NCBI RefSeq assembly: GCF_004363045.1
Contig: NZ_SNYJ01000025.1
Coordinates: forward strand, 1 to 55,479
Length of the DNA stretch: 55,479 bases
Direction of reading: 5' to 3'
Origin: Aureibacillus halotolerans
GTDB taxonomy: Bacteria > Bacillota > Bacilli > Bacillales > DSM-28697
Position 1 is the first letter of the stretch. The number at the start of each line of letters is the position of its first letter. The position numbers and the translations under genes were made by a program. Below, piece after piece: positions 1-10,759 of this stretch. The notes under the pieces are model-generated. The model was not told the DNA's origin, did no database searches, and saw nothing but the letters and a program-made list of their open reading frames with translations.

Positions 1-112
1 TGTTGATTTAAGTAAAATCAACGGGATTTATTTTACATGTCTTTCAACATGGCACGTTTTTTGCATTTGACTTCTGTTCAGTTTTCAAAGGACAATATCG
101 CTCAAAGGCGAC
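1..112 (-). other. rRNA operon leader (16S gene lies beyond the left edge)
   Basis: Read on the minus strand this is the transcribed leader of an rRNA operon. Positions 74-95 carry the conserved Bacillus pre-rRNA string TGTCCTTTGAAAACTGAACA, which includes a boxA-like antitermination element. The mature 16S 5' end is not reached, so the gene itself is off the window. Two promoters lie immediately upstream. Confidence 0.75.
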
Positions 113-118
113 TTGATT

Positions 119-147
119 AATATAACATTTGGTTTTTGTTAAGTCAA
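119..147 (-). promoter_or_regulatory. rRNA operon promoter P2
   Basis: Sigma-A type promoter: -35 TTGACT (142-147), 17-bp spacer, -10 TATATT (119-124), firing leftward into the rRNA leader. It is the promoter proximal to the 16S gene. Confidence 0.75.
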
Positions 148-203
148 TACTTTTTTCAATCAATGTTATATTGTTTGTCGTTTGTGTTGCAGCGACGGAT
201 AAT

Positions 204-233
204 AATATACCATGGATCTTAGAAGATGTACAA
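204..233 (-). promoter_or_regulatory. rRNA operon promoter P1
   Basis: Second sigma-A-like promoter about 85 bp upstream of P2: -35 TTGTAC (228-233), 18-bp spacer, -10 TATATT (204-209). Tandem P1/P2 arrangement is usual for Bacillus rRNA operons. Confidence 0.6.
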
Positions 234-308
234 GTGTTTTTTTAAAAAAACATAAAAAATCTTTTCAACCTTTATGAGCAACGGAATTCGGACGCTTTAA
301 TTCATATT

Positions 309-351
309 AATGAGAGACGACCAAGACAGATGCCTGGCCGTCTTTCGCTCA

Positions 352-353
<2 letters not shown>
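309..353 (-). terminator. hairpin at the lysS stop codon
   Basis: Imperfect stem overlapping the lysS stop: AATGAG/CTCATT, AGACG/CGTCT and CCA/TGG pair in order around a central loop. No clear U-tract follows, so it may be a weak terminator or only an mRNA 3'-end structure. Confidence 0.4.
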
Positions 354-1863
<1,510 letters not shown>

Positions 1864-2856
1864 TTACACCGCTTGCTGCCCTTCGTGATCAAACTGCTGA
1901 ATAAACTCATTCAATACGTCTGCGATGTGATCTCTCGTTTCACAGTGATTGATTAGCTTACGTGCTTGCGCATTTCCTTTTAGCCCTTTTAAGTACCAAG
2001 CAGCATGTTTACGCATTTCTTTGACGGCGATATCTTCATTTTTCAAGGCAATTAAGCGATCCATATGCAACATGCATACATCGATTTTTTCTTGTGGGGA
2101 CGGCTCACCAACAATTTCGCCAGTCTCCAAGTATTTCACAGTACGATAAATCATCCATGGATTTCCTAGCGCTGCACGTCCAATCATGACACCATCTGCA
2201 CCAGTGGTATCCAGCAAACGTTGTGCATCCTGTGGCGTTTCGACATCTCCATTCCCAATGACAGGAATGGACACCGCCTGCTTTACTTCACGAATGATGT
2301 CCCAGTTGGCGTGTCCTTCATACATTTGCACACGGGTACGCCCATGCAAAGAAACAGCCTGACCACCCGCTCGTTCAATCGCTTGTGCATTTTCTACTGC
2401 ATAAATATGATCAGAGTCCCAGCCCATTCTCATTTTGACGGTCACCGGTTTTTTCACTGCATCAACAACAGCAGAAACCATTTCATAAATTTTATTAGGG
2501 TCTAAAAGCCATTTCGCTCCAGCATCACATTTTGTGATTTTCGGCACAGGACACCCCATGTTAATGTCAATGATATCGGCAGTTGAATTTTCATCAACAA
2601 ATTTGGCCGCTTCTACCAAGCTGTCCTTTTCCCCACCAAATATTTGCAAACTCATTGGTTTTTCACGTTCATCTATATACAACATGTTTAATGTCTTTTC
2701 ATTTTTAAACATAATGCCTTTGTCGCTTACCATCTCAGCGCACACGAGACCTGCTCCAAATTCTTTGACGGTTAATCGGAAGGCTGAATTGCAGACTCCC
2801 GCCATTGGGGCTAAAACAACCTTATTCGGAATGGTGATGTCTCCGATTTTAAACAT
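1864..2856 (-). CDS. dusB: tRNA-dihydrouridine synthase B
   Basis: FMN-dependent reductase that makes dihydrouridine in the tRNA D-loop (B. subtilis YacF family). The TIM-barrel Dus signatures are visible: an N-terminal LAPMAGVCNSAFR flavin-site segment, the INMGCPVPKI motif holding the active-site cysteine, and GRTRVQMYEG followed by GNGDVETP. About 330 aa from MFKIGD, which matches the family start. An ATG three codons upstream (2865) lies only 2 nt after AAGGAG and is less likely. The gene follows the small regulator yazB and precedes lysS, as in other Bacillus. Confidence 0.96.
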   Translation of the reverse strand: MFKIGDITIPNKVVLAPMAGVCNSAFRLTVKEFGAGLVCAEMVSDKGIMFKNEKTLNMLYIDEREKPMSLQIFGGEKDSLVEAAKFVDENSTADIIDINMGCPVPKITKCDAGAKWLLDPNKIYEMVSAVVDAVKKPVTVKMRMGWDSDHIYAVENAQAIERAGGQAVSLHGRTRVQMYEGHANWDIIREVKQAVSIPVIGNGDVETPQDAQRLLDTTGADGVMIGRAALGNPWMIYRTVKYLETGEIVGEPSPQEKIDVCMLHMDRLIALKNEDIAVKEMRKHAAWYLKGLKGNAQARKLINHCETRDHIADVLNEFIQQFDHEGQQAV

Positions 2857-2861
2857 TGCAT

Positions 2862-3080
2862 TCATCTCTCCTTATGTTTTGACGGGGTAAGCTCTTCAAT
2901 CGTCACATCAAGACTCCTAGCGATATCAGCCACGAGGACATCGTCAGGCACTCGATTGCCGCGTTCAATATCTCCTAACACGGACACAGAAACCCCTACA
3001 TGTCTTGCGAATTTTTGTTGCGTAAACCCTTTTAGCTTTCGAAAAGCGCGAATACGTCGTCCCCACTGGTCTGCTTCCAT
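2862..3080 (-). CDS. yazB: XRE-family helix-turn-helix protein YazB
   Basis: Small 72-aa DNA-binding protein consisting almost entirely of one Cro/C1-type HTH domain (FTQQKFARHVGVSVSVLGDI as the HTH core, then ERGNRVPDD). Target and function are unknown to me. It starts inside folK with a 49-nt overlap, and the ribosome binding site AAGGAG lies 7 nt before its ATG within folK coding sequence, so the overlap looks genuine and suggests translational coupling. The same gene sits between folK and dusB in B. subtilis. Confidence 0.85.
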   Translation of the reverse strand: MEADQWGRRIRAFRKLKGFTQQKFARHVGVSVSVLGDIERGNRVPDDVLVADIARSLDVTIEELTPSKHKER

Positions 3081-3559
3081 ACATAGACTCCTTTTTTGTC
3101 AGGCAGGTGGTCAATTAACTCAGACAAGCTTTGCGCTTCACCAGGAATGACAAACGTGCCCGACAAAACGTCGGAAAGTGGTCGCAAAACGAAAAGGCGC
3201 TGCGCCATTCTAGGGTGGGGGATGTCCAAGTCATCTGTTTTTACATTCTCCATATTATATAACAGGATGTCAATGTCTAGCGTCCTCGGACCCCAATACA
3301 CATCCCGTGTGCGGTGATGTTTTTTTTCAACACTCGATGTGTATTGAAACAGCTCATCAGGCGAAAGGGGGGATCGTAGTTCGACGACCATATTGAGAAA
3401 TTGTGACTGCTCCTCGAAACCGACCGGATCCGTTTCATAAATCGATGACAGCTTGACGACCTCAATTGAAGGCAATGCCTGCAAATCGTACACCGCGAGC
3501 TTAAGGTAGTTTTCACGGTCACCAATATTTGAGCCTAGTGCTATGAAATATGAATTCAC
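3032..3559 (-). CDS. folK: 6-hydroxymethyl-7,8-dihydropterin pyrophosphokinase
   Basis: Transfers pyrophosphate from ATP to 6-hydroxymethyl-dihydropterin, the step before dihydropteroate synthase in folate synthesis. 175 aa, usual length. HPPK signatures are present: ALGSNIGDR near the N-terminus, NMVVEL, and WGPRTLDIDILLY with the catalytic acidic pair, followed by IPHPRM. Its first codons overlap the end of folB by 4 nt and its end overlaps yazB by 49 nt, so it is tightly embedded in the folate operon. Confidence 0.97.
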   Translation of the reverse strand: MNSYFIALGSNIGDRENYLKLAVYDLQALPSIEVVKLSSIYETDPVGFEEQSQFLNMVVELRSPLSPDELFQYTSSVEKKHHRTRDVYWGPRTLDIDILLYNMENVKTDDLDIPHPRMAQRLFVLRPLSDVLSGTFVIPGEAQSLSELIDHLPDKKGVYVWKQTSGDDVFALFES

Positions 3560-3924
3560 GACGTCGACCTCATTCGCTCAATTTCTATCGCTACATGCTC
3601 ATAATGACCTGGTATAGGGGGATCTGGTTTAATAATACGTAGTGAAAGGCCGTCCACGATTTCAAACTTGCTAAAGATGTTCGCTGCAATTCGTTCCGCT
3701 AGAGCCTCAAGAAGCTTGACAGGCTCGCCCTCAATCACCTTCTGAACCGTCTCAAAAATCGCTGCGTAATTAACCGTTTGTTGCAAATCATCGTTCTCGC
3801 CCGCCGCACGCAAATCACAATACAGCTCTATATCAGCTAAAAAGCGTTGTCCTAACTTGTTTTCCTCAGAAAACACACCGTGATAGCCGTAAAACGACAT
3901 GCCCTTCACAATAATCTTATCCAC
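3556..3924 (-). CDS. folB: dihydroneopterin aldolase
   Basis: Cleaves dihydroneopterin to 6-hydroxymethyl-dihydropterin and glycolaldehyde. About 122 aa. FolB signatures FYGYHGVFSEENKLGQRF, the active-site region EALAERIA and the C-terminal KPDPPIPGHY are all visible. I choose the GTG at 3924 (then DKIIVKGM), because AAAGGGTGA lies 5 nt upstream and it aligns with the family start; a GTG three codons earlier is possible. It overlaps the end of folP by 8 nt and folK by 4 nt. Confidence 0.96.
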   Translation of the reverse strand: MDKIIVKGMSFYGYHGVFSEENKLGQRFLADIELYCDLRAAGENDDLQQTVNYAAIFETVQKVIEGEPVKLLEALAERIAANIFSKFEIVDGLSLRIIKPDPPIPGHYEHVAIEIERMRSTS

Positions 3925-4750
3925 GTTGTTCACCCTTTCCGAGCAATGCGTCCATCATTTTTGTCATTCTTCCCATCGCCTGCACATCATGGACTCGCAC
4001 CATAGCTACTCCTTGCATGACACCATAGCATACCGTCGCCCCAGTTCCCTCAAGACGTTGATCGACGGGGAGATCGAGCACTTGTCCAATAAACGATTTA
4101 CGTGAGGTCCCCAATAAAACTGGATAAGGCCATGCACATATGGTGTGCAATTGTCGCATCATGTCCATGTTTTGCTGAGGGGTCTTCGCAAAACCTATGC
4201 CAGGATCGAGAATAAGGTGATCATCCTTTATGCCTGCCTTTAATGCGATCTCAATTTGCCGTTCTAAATCAGCCAACACATCCGTATTAAAATCAGCATA
4301 GTCGGTTGTCGTTCGGTTATGTGTGAGTACATAATGGGCGTCGGCATTTGCAGCCACAGTGAGAATATCCGGATCAATGATGCCGCCCCACACATCATTG
4401 ATCACGGTGGCTCCAGCTTTCACAGCCGCTTCAGCCACACTCGCTTTATACGTATCAATGGAGATCGGCACGTCCGTTTCCGCTGCCAGCGACCGGATGA
4501 CCGGAATGACACGGAGAATTTCTTCCTCTGCATCTACAAGTTCCGCTCCAGGCCGCGTCGATTCTCCGCCGACATCAAGCACATCTGCCCCCTCCTCCAC
4601 AAGCTTGATTCCGTGCGCTGTGGCCGTTTCAACCGTATTGTATTTTCCTCCATCCGAGAAGGAGTCTGGTGTCGCGTTAACAATTCCCATCACATGCGTT
4701 TTGGTCGCCAATGCCGCACGCGTGAGTGTTGTACGTGGTTTTGATTCCAT
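3917..4750 (-). CDS. folP: dihydropteroate synthase (sulfonamide target)
   Basis: Joins hydroxymethyl-dihydropterin pyrophosphate with p-aminobenzoate to give dihydropteroate. 277 aa, usual size. The pterin-binding TIM barrel shows GIVNATPDSFSDGG around residue 22, DVGGESTRPGA around residue 59, then DPGIGFAKT and GTSRKSFIG. The gene lies between pabC, whose product supplies p-aminobenzoate, and folB/folK, which supply the pterin, so both substrates come from the same operon. Known as sul in B. subtilis. Confidence 0.97.
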   Translation of the reverse strand: MESKPRTTLTRAALATKTHVMGIVNATPDSFSDGGKYNTVETATAHGIKLVEEGADVLDVGGESTRPGAELVDAEEEILRVIPVIRSLAAETDVPISIDTYKASVAEAAVKAGATVINDVWGGIIDPDILTVAANADAHYVLTHNRTTTDYADFNTDVLADLERQIEIALKAGIKDDHLILDPGIGFAKTPQQNMDMMRQLHTICAWPYPVLLGTSRKSFIGQVLDLPVDQRLEGTGATVCYGVMQGVAMVRVHDVQAMGRMTKMMDALLGKGEQRG

Positions 4751-4763
4751 CCCATCTTCCCCT

Positions 4764-5621
4764 CTACAATCCTATTTCATTTCTGCCCATTAGGTGATGT
4801 GTATATTCTTGATAAGCCTTTTGCAGCTGCTGTGTGATCGTGCTGTCTTCAACAACCATTTCATTGTCACCCATCCCTATTAGAGGAACAATGCCTTGGA
4901 CGCTGTTCGTCACGAACGCCTCACTAGCACTTAAAGCATGTTCGGGCGTATAGCAACCGATCTCCGCCTTGATGCCGAGAACATCACATAACCGGAGGAC
5001 AAACTGCCTCGTGATCCCATCCAGTGCCCCTGTACAACAATCTGGTGTATAGACAACCCTCTCTTTAACCCAAAAAAGGTTGGATAAGATTCCTTCTGCC
5101 ACATGACCGCCTTGTGATAAAAACAGTCCCTCTGTTTGAGTATCCTTAACCTCTTGTCGTGCGAGTATATTGTTTATATAGTGATGGGCTTTCATACGGA
5201 AGTCACCTTCGGGAGTGTTGCGGCGTGTACGCAAAAAGTGCCCCTTTTTCCTGACGGGGGCATTTTTGTCCAACGCTTTGCTATACATAATCACATTTGG
5301 TGCTTGATAGGGCCTACCAGAAAGGCCAATGCCCTCTTCGCCAGCCGTTACGGTTAAGCGAATGTATCGGTCTTGCTCTACTTCCTGTGCCAGTAGCAGC
5401 TGCAAAGCGTCTAAACATTCATCCTTTGTCATGGACCATTCAACTTGCAAAGCGTTCAAGCTCCGCTTCAACCGCTCCCAATGATCTTCAAAAAGAAAGG
5501 GATGGCCGTCATACGTTCGAAATGTTTCAAAACAAGCAGCGCCATAGAGAAAACCGTGGTCGAGCAATGAGACCGACCACTCGCTTTCTTTTAGAATGCG
5601 ACCGTTCATATAGATGTGCAT
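4764..5621 (-). CDS. pabC: aminodeoxychorismate lyase
   Basis: PLP enzyme releasing p-aminobenzoate and pyruvate from aminodeoxychorismate. 285 aa of the branched-chain aminotransferase fold (class IV). Near the N-terminus [15 protein letters not shown] is typical of the family. The [12 protein letters not shown] segment contains the presumed Schiff-base lysine, and [10 protein letters not shown] with SVQGIVPL are further class IV signatures. The 5' end overlaps pabA by 16 nt. AAAGGA lies 6 nt before the ATG. Confidence 0.94.
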   Translation of the reverse strand: MHIYMNGRILKESEWSVSLLDHGFLYGAACFETFRTYDGHPFLFEDHWERLKRSLNALQVEWSMTKDECLDALQLLLAQEVEQDRYIRLTVTAGEEGIGLSGRPYQAPNVIMYSKALDKNAPVRKKGHFLRTRRNTPEGDFRMKAHHYINNILARQEVKDTQTEGLFLSQGGHVAEGILSNLFWVKERVVYTPDCCTGALDGITRQFVLRLCDVLGIKAEIGCYTPEHALSASEAFVTNSVQGIVPLIGMGDNEMVVEDSTITQQLQKAYQEYTHHLMGRNEIGL

Positions 5622-6211
5622 TCTTTTTCCTTTCCAGGCTCTTTTGTGTACATGGTCAAAAAGTTTTTCAGAAGCGTCTTTCCTGCATCTGTCATAATCG
5701 ACTCGGGGTGAAATTGAACTGCTTCAAGGGGCAGCTCTTTGTGGCGAATCGCCATAATTTCACCTTCCGCCGTTTCTGCCGAGATGTCAAAGCACGCTGG
5801 AAGACTAGGACGCTCAACGATAAGTGAATGGTACCTTGTTGCAATAAAAGGATTGTCCAATCCATGAAAAATGGTTTTTCCATCGTGCATGATCGGAGAA
5901 GTTTTCCCATGCATTAGCCGTTCTGCACGAACGACCTTTCCGCCAAACGCCTGAGCGATTGATTGATGACCTAAGCACACACCTAGCACCGGTATATGAT
6001 AAGGCACCTTTTCTGCCACTTCGAGACTAATGCCGGCTTCATCTGGGGAACATGGGCCTGGTGAAATCACAACTGCTTCAGGAGCCATTTGCAAAATCTC
6101 ATCAACAGTAATCTCGTTGTTTCGCTTCACCACAATGGGCTTCCCAAGCTCTCCTATATATTGCACAAGGTTATACGTAAAGGAATCATAGTTATCAATC
6201 ATTAAAATCAT
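5606..6211 (-). CDS. pabA: amphibolic glutamine amidotransferase subunit of aminodeoxychorismate/anthranilate synthase
   Basis: Supplies ammonia from glutamine to PabB, and in Bacillus species lacking a separate trpG it also serves anthranilate synthase. 201 aa, class I amidotransferase with nucleophile Cys79 in [15 protein letters not shown] and the His168/Glu170 pair in HPES. The ribosome binding site is overlaid by a series of GAG/UAG triplets at 5-nt spacing, as expected for TRAP (MtrB) control by tryptophan. In B. subtilis the same gene is called trpG/pabA and is TRAP regulated. Start ATG 6211. Confidence 0.95.
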   Translation of the reverse strand: MILMIDNYDSFTYNLVQYIGELGKPIVVKRNNEITVDEILQMAPEAVVISPGPCSPDEAGISLEVAEKVPYHIPVLGVCLGHQSIAQAFGGKVVRAERLMHGKTSPIMHDGKTIFHGLDNPFIATRYHSLIVERPSLPACFDISAETAEGEIMAIRHKELPLEAVQFHPESIMTDAGKTLLKNFLTMYTKEPGKEKECTSI

Positions 6212-6214
6212 CGT

Positions 6215-6252
6215 CTCAACTCTCCTCTTCTCGTCTACTATTCACTCAACTC
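6215..6252 (-). promoter_or_regulatory. TRAP (MtrB) binding site over the pabA ribosome binding site
   Basis: On the mRNA, triplets sit in exact 5-nt register: GAG (6252-6250), GAG (6247), AAU (6242), UAG (6237), GAG (6232), GAG (6227), GAG (6222), GAG (6217-6215). Seven of eight fit the (G/U)AG rule with 2-nt spacers. The run covers the pabB stop codon and the GAGGAG Shine-Dalgarno of pabA. Tryptophan-bound TRAP would be expected to block pabA translation, as is known for B. subtilis trpG. Confidence 0.8.
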
Positions 6253-7656
6253 AGCTTCCGCTCGTTCAACAGCCTGCCATACTGCCGCTGCTTTTTTTAA
6301 CGCCTCTTTAAATTCCCACTCTGGAACAGAATCACTGACAATGCCTGCCCCCGATTGCACATACGCCGTTTTCGCCTTCACAAGCATAGAACGAATAATG
6401 ATATTCATTTCCATGTCCCCATGAAACCCAATCCAACCAACAGAGCCAGTATAAAATCCGCGGCGTACAGGCTCAAGCTCATCAATGATCTCCATTGTTC
6501 GTAGCTTTGGTGCACCTGTAATTGTGCCTCCAGGAAAGACGGCCTTTAAGGTGTCCACCGCGTCCACTCCAGGCTCAAGTGTTCCTGCCACTTCGGACAC
6601 TAAGTGCATGACGTGTGAGTAGCGTTCAATGGAAAGCAATACGTCGGCACGGACAGATCCGAATGTGCAAATCTTCCCGAGGTCGTTTCTCTCCAAATCG
6701 ACAAGCATAATATGCTCGGCCCGCTCCTTTTCGTGATGCAAAAGCTCGTTTGCCAACTCGGCGTCTTCCTCTGGTGTTGCTCCACGTGACCGTGTTCCAG
6801 CAATCGGCTTTGTCGTTACTTCACGTTGTCTCGTTTTCACGAGCAACTCGGGTGACCCACACACGAGCGAAAACTCGGGACTTTGCAGAAAGGCCATGTA
6901 CGGCGATGGATTTAACTCTCTCAGCTGCCGATAGACAGCTAAAGGTGTAGCTGCAATTGGACGTTCCTGCCGAATGGACAAGTTCACTTGAAAGCTGTCG
7001 CCACTCGCAATATAGTCCTTTACCTTCTCTACCGCCTTGGAGAAACGCGTAGCATTTAGAGACAACTGTTTCGTATGTTCATCATACTGTATTTCGTCTG
7101 AAAAATCATCCGTCTTCTCGTTGGTAGGTGTTTCCCAAAGTGTCTCAAGCTCCTTGATTCGTTCTTCTCTTGCCTCCGTGTCATTGACAATAAACCACAC
7201 CTCGTCCTTTGCATGGTCTATCGCCATTACTTCGTGCGTGACAAGTAGATAAACGTCGGGAAGCATCAGGTCATCTGTCGCCTGAAAGACCAATGGTTCA
7301 AAGTCCAGCACAGTATCATAGGAACACACACCGACAGCACCTCCGACAAATGGGGGGTATCCGCTAGGAACTGTCATTGAGAACTGCTGCATGTATTGCT
7401 TAAGGTCACCTGTAAGCGTGTCTGACATCGATGTCTCGGTTGTTTCTTCGGTCACATGATGAATTGAAAAGTGCTTTCCTTTTGCCTCGATAATGGCAAA
7501 GGGATGCACCGCCAAAAAACTCCAACGTCCCTCTTTACCACTCTCCAGCCACTGGCTATGTCGTGTCGATGAAAGGACCTGCTGTACATTCTGAAACCAA
7601 TTTTGAGGCAATGGTTTTTTGACCCCATACGGTCTTAAAAACGATGAAGCTGTCAT
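6238..7656 (-). CDS. pabB: aminodeoxychorismate synthase component I
   Basis: Converts chorismate with ammonia from PabA to 4-amino-4-deoxychorismate. About 472 aa. The C-terminal chorismate-binding domain is complete: [52 protein letters not shown], and a C-terminal [10 protein letters not shown]. An upstream in-frame start (7719) exists, but GAGAGGG placed 6 nt before the ATG at 7656 (then [10 protein letters not shown]) favours the shorter form. First gene of the pab/fol operon. It ends inside the TRAP triplet array that controls pabA. Confidence 0.95.
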   Translation of the reverse strand: MTASSFLRPYGVKKPLPQNWFQNVQQVLSSTRHSQWLESGKEGRWSFLAVHPFAIIEAKGKHFSIHHVTEETTETSMSDTLTGDLKQYMQQFSMTVPSGYPPFVGGAVGVCSYDTVLDFEPLVFQATDDLMLPDVYLLVTHEVMAIDHAKDEVWFIVNDTEAREERIKELETLWETPTNEKTDDFSDEIQYDEHTKQLSLNATRFSKAVEKVKDYIASGDSFQVNLSIRQERPIAATPLAVYRQLRELNPSPYMAFLQSPEFSLVCGSPELLVKTRQREVTTKPIAGTRSRGATPEEDAELANELLHHEKERAEHIMLVDLERNDLGKICTFGSVRADVLLSIERYSHVMHLVSEVAGTLEPGVDAVDTLKAVFPGGTITGAPKLRTMEIIDELEPVRRGFYTGSVGWIGFHGDMEMNIIIRSMLVKAKTAYVQSGAGIVSDSVPEWEFKEALKKAAAVWQAVERAEAELSE

Positions 7657-7700
7657 TTCCGTCCCTCTCAACATTGAATAGATTTGTATTAGTTGTATTA

Positions 7701-7729
7701 ATAAAAACAAGCCCCGCACATATTGTCAA
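7701..7729 (-). promoter_or_regulatory. candidate promoter of the pab/fol operon
   Basis: -35 TTGACA (7724-7729) is perfect; the best -10 at 17-bp spacing is TTTTAT (7701-7706), only a fair match. It lies between the cysK terminator and pabB and is the only good candidate there. Confidence 0.45.
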
Positions 7730-7736
7730 GCAGGGC
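7711..7736 (-). terminator. second terminator-like hairpin after cysK
   Basis: Stem GCCCTGC/GCGGGGC (7 bp, one G-U) with a 12-nt loop, followed by TTGTTTTT. The loop contains the TTGACA of the presumed pab promoter. Confidence 0.45.
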
Positions 7737-7739
7737 ATG

Positions 7740-7780
7740 AAAAAACCCTTGGGGGATGACCAACATCCCCCAAGGGTTTT
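7740..7780 (-). terminator. cysK rho-independent terminator
   Basis: Perfect GC-rich stem AACCCTTGGGGGATG paired with CATCCCCCAAGGGTT around a 5-nt loop, then a run of T on the minus strand. It lies just after the cysK stop codon and separates cysK from the pab/fol operon. Confidence 0.92.
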
Positions 7781-7797
7781 GCTTATGTTTTGACGAC

Positions 7798-8742
7798 CTA
7801 TGGCGTTGTCGTCGTTTCTTCTTCTTCGAATTGGTAAAGAGCTGTGCTCAAGTAGCGTTCGCCGTTACTCGGCAATATGGCCACTACTTTTTTACCAGGG
7901 CCAAGCTCTCTGGCGACTTGCTTCGCAGCGTAGACAGCTGCACCAGATGAAATACCACCAAGAATGCCTTCTTTTCGAGCGGTTTCTCTTGCATGTTCAA
8001 ACGCTTGCTCCGTAGACACATGGATAATTTCATCATACACATCTGTATCTAAAATCTCAGGAATAAAATTGGCACCTAATCCCTGCAGTTTGTGAGGACC
8101 AGGTTTACCTGTTTTTAAAATTGGTGAATCCTTTGGTTCAACAGCGACAATTTTTACGCCAGGGAACGTTTCTTTTAATAAGTTTCCTGCGCCCGTAATT
8201 GTTCCGCCCGTTCCAATACCAGCCACAAACGCGTCAATACCGTCCGGAAAATCATTAATAATCTCTTGACCAGTTGTGCGGCGATGCACTTCTGGGTTAG
8301 CAAGATTCTTAAATTGTTCAGCCACAAAGTATCCGTGCTCTGCAGCAAGAGCTTCCGCTTTTGCCACGGCACCGTTCATGCCTTCACTTCCAGGAGTTAA
8401 AACGAGCTCCGCTCCATAAGCTTTCAAAAGATTACGACGCTCCAAACTCATTGTTTCAGGCATAACGAGAACAGTGTTGTATCCTTTTGCTGTTGCAACA
8501 AGTGCAATTCCAATGCCTGTATTCCCGCTCGTCGCTTCAATAATCGTATCGCCTTCTTTTAAACGGCCATCCTTTTCAGCGGCTTCAACCATTGCCAAAG
8601 CAATACGATCTTTAACAGAGCTTCCTGGGTTTTGATATTCCAATTTCAGATAAATATCCGCAGATTGTTCATCCGCACTACGGTTTAACTTTACAACCGG
8701 CGTCTTTCCGATCAAATCAACAATGGAATGTGCTACAGTCAT
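7798..8742 (-). CDS. cysK: cysteine synthase (O-acetylserine sulfhydrylase)
   Basis: PLP enzyme making cysteine from O-acetylserine and sulfide. About 314 aa. The PLP lysine is Lys44 in NPGSSVKDR, the substrate loop is [10 protein letters not shown], and the phosphate-binding glycine loop is [11 protein letters not shown] use the ATG at 8742 ([14 protein letters not shown]), since AAAGGAG lies 8 nt upstream; the in-frame GTG three codons earlier overlaps that site. The gene is monocistronic between its own promoter and a strong terminator. In B. subtilis this gene is controlled by CymR; I could not confirm a CymR box. Confidence 0.97.
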   Translation of the reverse strand: MTVAHSIVDLIGKTPVVKLNRSADEQSADIYLKLEYQNPGSSVKDRIALAMVEAAEKDGRLKEGDTIIEATSGNTGIGIALVATAKGYNTVLVMPETMSLERRNLLKAYGAELVLTPGSEGMNGAVAKAEALAAEHGYFVAEQFKNLANPEVHRRTTGQEIINDFPDGIDAFVAGIGTGGTITGAGNLLKETFPGVKIVAVEPKDSPILKTGKPGPHKLQGLGANFIPEILDTDVYDEIIHVSTEQAFEHARETARKEGILGGISSGAAVYAAKQVARELGPGKKVVAILPSNGERYLSTALYQFEEEETTTTP

Positions 8743-8794
8743 ACGTCCCACTCCTTTTTAATTCCTAGTAACTATATAGGTTTATATATAAATC

Positions 8795-8823
8795 AATTTA
8801 TCATTGTTCCATAAGTCTGTCAA
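8795..8823 (-). promoter_or_regulatory. cysK promoter
   Basis: Perfect -35 TTGACA (8818-8823), 17-bp spacer, -10 TAAATT (8795-8800), giving a leader of about 45 nt before the cysK ATG. Confidence 0.65.
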
Positions 8824-8968
8824 TTCATTATGTATAAAACGCCGAAATATTTTTCTGCGTCGGAATGTAAATGAAAGGATAACATTGAAAAACTTAGGCT
8901 GCCGCGCAAATTTTTTCGATGTTTCATTTTATGAGGCGTTTTATAGAATCGAACGTGTGGAATCTGAA

Positions 8969-9859
8969 TTATAATGTAGAATCCAATGTCTGTTGCTTCA
9001 TCTCTATCAAATCTTCTCGCGAAAAGAAGTAATGCTCATTGCAAAAATGACATTCTGCATTGGCTTGACCATCTTCTTCGATCATATTTGAAATTTCATC
9101 TACGCCCAGTGAAATGATGGCACTTTCAAGTCGTTCTCTTGAACATTGGCACTGAAAAGCAACAGGCTGTTTGTCCAACACCTGAACATTTTCCTCACCA
9201 AGCACGATCCCAAGCAACTCTTCTGGTGTTTTTCCTTGCTGAATGAGCTTCGACACAGGTGTCATTTCTGTGATCTGTTTTTCAAGAAAGGCAATGGTTT
9301 TTTCTGATGCACCCGGCATAAGCTGGACAACGAACCCGCCTGAAGCCAGTACTGTGTTGTCAGGGTTGACTAAAACACCGACACCTACAGCTGAAGGCAC
9401 CTGCTCAGAAGTCGCAAAGTAGTAAGTGAAGTCATCGCCCAGCTCTCCAGATACGATCGGAACTTGACCAGTAAAAGGATCCTTTAGCCCCAAATCCTTC
9501 ACGACGGTCAATGCACCTTCTGTTCCTACCGCTTGTCGAACATCCAACTTGCCTTGTGTGTTCAGATCAAAATGCACCTGTGGGTTTGATACGTATCCAC
9601 GAACGCCTCCTTCAGGCGTTGCATCGACGACGATGGCGCCAATCGGACCGCCACCTTCGATTTTGATTGTTACTTTTTTGCCGTTTTTCATCATATAACC
9701 CATCATCACTCCAGCTGTCATGGCTCGGCCTAAAGCAGCCGTCGCCGTTGGCCAAGTTCCGTGGCGTTGCTGAGCTTCAGCAATGGTGTTTGTTGTTCGC
9801 GCTGCATACGCTCGAATTTCACCATTAAACGCTAGTGAGCGAATTAAATAATCTTCCAT
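8969..9859 (-). CDS. hslO: redox-regulated chaperone Hsp33
   Basis: Holdase that binds unfolding proteins after oxidation. 296 aa. The C-terminal zinc switch is intact: Cys237-x-Cys239 (QCQCS) and Cys270-x2-Cys273 (CHFC). The N-terminal substrate-binding domain begins [19 protein letters not shown], with [14 protein letters not shown] further in. AAAGGAG lies 9 nt before the ATG. In B. subtilis a PpiC-type gene (yacD) separates hslO from cysK; here there is only a 226-bp gap, so that gene is absent. Confidence 0.96.
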   Translation of the reverse strand: MEDYLIRSLAFNGEIRAYAARTTNTIAEAQQRHGTWPTATAALGRAMTAGVMMGYMMKNGKKVTIKIEGGGPIGAIVVDATPEGGVRGYVSNPQVHFDLNTQGKLDVRQAVGTEGALTVVKDLGLKDPFTGQVPIVSGELGDDFTYYFATSEQVPSAVGVGVLVNPDNTVLASGGFVVQLMPGASEKTIAFLEKQITEMTPVSKLIQQGKTPEELLGIVLGEENVQVLDKQPVAFQCQCSRERLESAIISLGVDEISNMIEEDGQANAECHFCNEHYFFSREDLIEMKQQTLDSTL

Positions 9860-9979
9860 GTGATCAAACTCCTTTTGTTCAAATCGACTTCTTGCTGGCT
9901 TCGTAGGATTTCATACTGTTTAATTTAGTGTCACATCAGTCCGCTGGTCGTGCATTTATGTGCTAAATAATGATCTGAA

Positions 9980-10759
9980 TTAAGACAACTTCTCATTCAT
10001 GTAAAAAATATCAAGCAATCCTTTGAGAGTAAGATCGGGATCAATAACATCAGCAATAGTTAAATCTGGTCTTAGTAGCGTCGAGAGTCCGCCTGTGGCA
10101 ATGACTTTCGGTTTTTTTCCTGTACCGGCATACGTCATCATTCGTTGCACAATCCCCTCTACTTGACCAATCCCGCCGTAATAAAGTCCTGATTGCAAGG
10201 AATCGTTTGTGTTCCTGCCAATGACTTGAGAAGGTTTAACTAACTCTGTTCTTGGCAGCTTGGACGCTTTGGCGAACAAGGCTTCTGCCGCAAGCTGGAC
10301 GCCTGGAATAATAACGCCTCCAAGGTAGTGCTTTTTTTCATTGATATAGCAGAAAGTGGTCGCTGTCCCAAAATCGACAACAATGAGCGGAGTCCCATAA
10401 CGGCATATGGCTGCTACTGCATTGACTACCCGGTCTGCGCCTACCTCTTTCGGATTGTCATATTTGACATTTAAACCTGTTTTCACGCCAGGACCCACAA
10501 CGAGCGCCTTTTTCCCAAAAAGTTTTTCGGACATTGCCTGCATGACCGGGAGCATAGGAGGGACAACCGTTGCCAAAATGACACCGCGAATGGCATCCGT
10601 GGTGAGTGATTCTGCCTGAAAAAGAGAGCGAAGCAACGCACAATATTCATCCTCTGTACGATGAACATCTGTAGAAAGCCTCCAACGCGTAACGATATCC
10701 TTTCCTTTACAAACCCCGATGACGACATGGGTATTTCCTACATCAATGACAACAATCAT
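9980..10759 (-). CDS. coaX: type III pantothenate kinase
   Basis: First step of coenzyme A synthesis, phosphorylating pantothenate; the type III enzyme belongs to the ASKHA fold. About 259 aa. The phosphate-binding motif DVGNTHVVIG is at the N-terminus, and VVDFGTATTFCYI and GGVIIPGVQLAAEAL follow. The ATG at 10759 is preferred, because GGAGGG lies 6 nt upstream; an ATG five codons earlier overlaps that site. It lies between hslO and ftsH, the usual Bacillus position. Confidence 0.96.
   Translation of the reverse strand: MIVVIDVGNTHVVIGVCKGKDIVTRWRLSTDVHRTEDEYCALLRSLFQAESLTTDAIRGVILATVVPPMLPVMQAMSEKLFGKKALVVGPGVKTGLNVKYDNPKEVGADRVVNAVAAICRYGTPLIVVDFGTATTFCYINEKKHYLGGVIIPGVQLAAEALFAKASKLPRTELVKPSQVIGRNTNDSLQSGLYYGGIGQVEGIVQRMMTYAGTGKKPKVIATGGLSTLLRPDLTIADVIDPDLTLKGLLDIFYMNEKLS

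Noticed and set aside
8760-8795. CymR box in the cysK leader
   Set aside because: GGAATTAAAA-like sequence is present, but I cannot match the full CymR motif with confidence.
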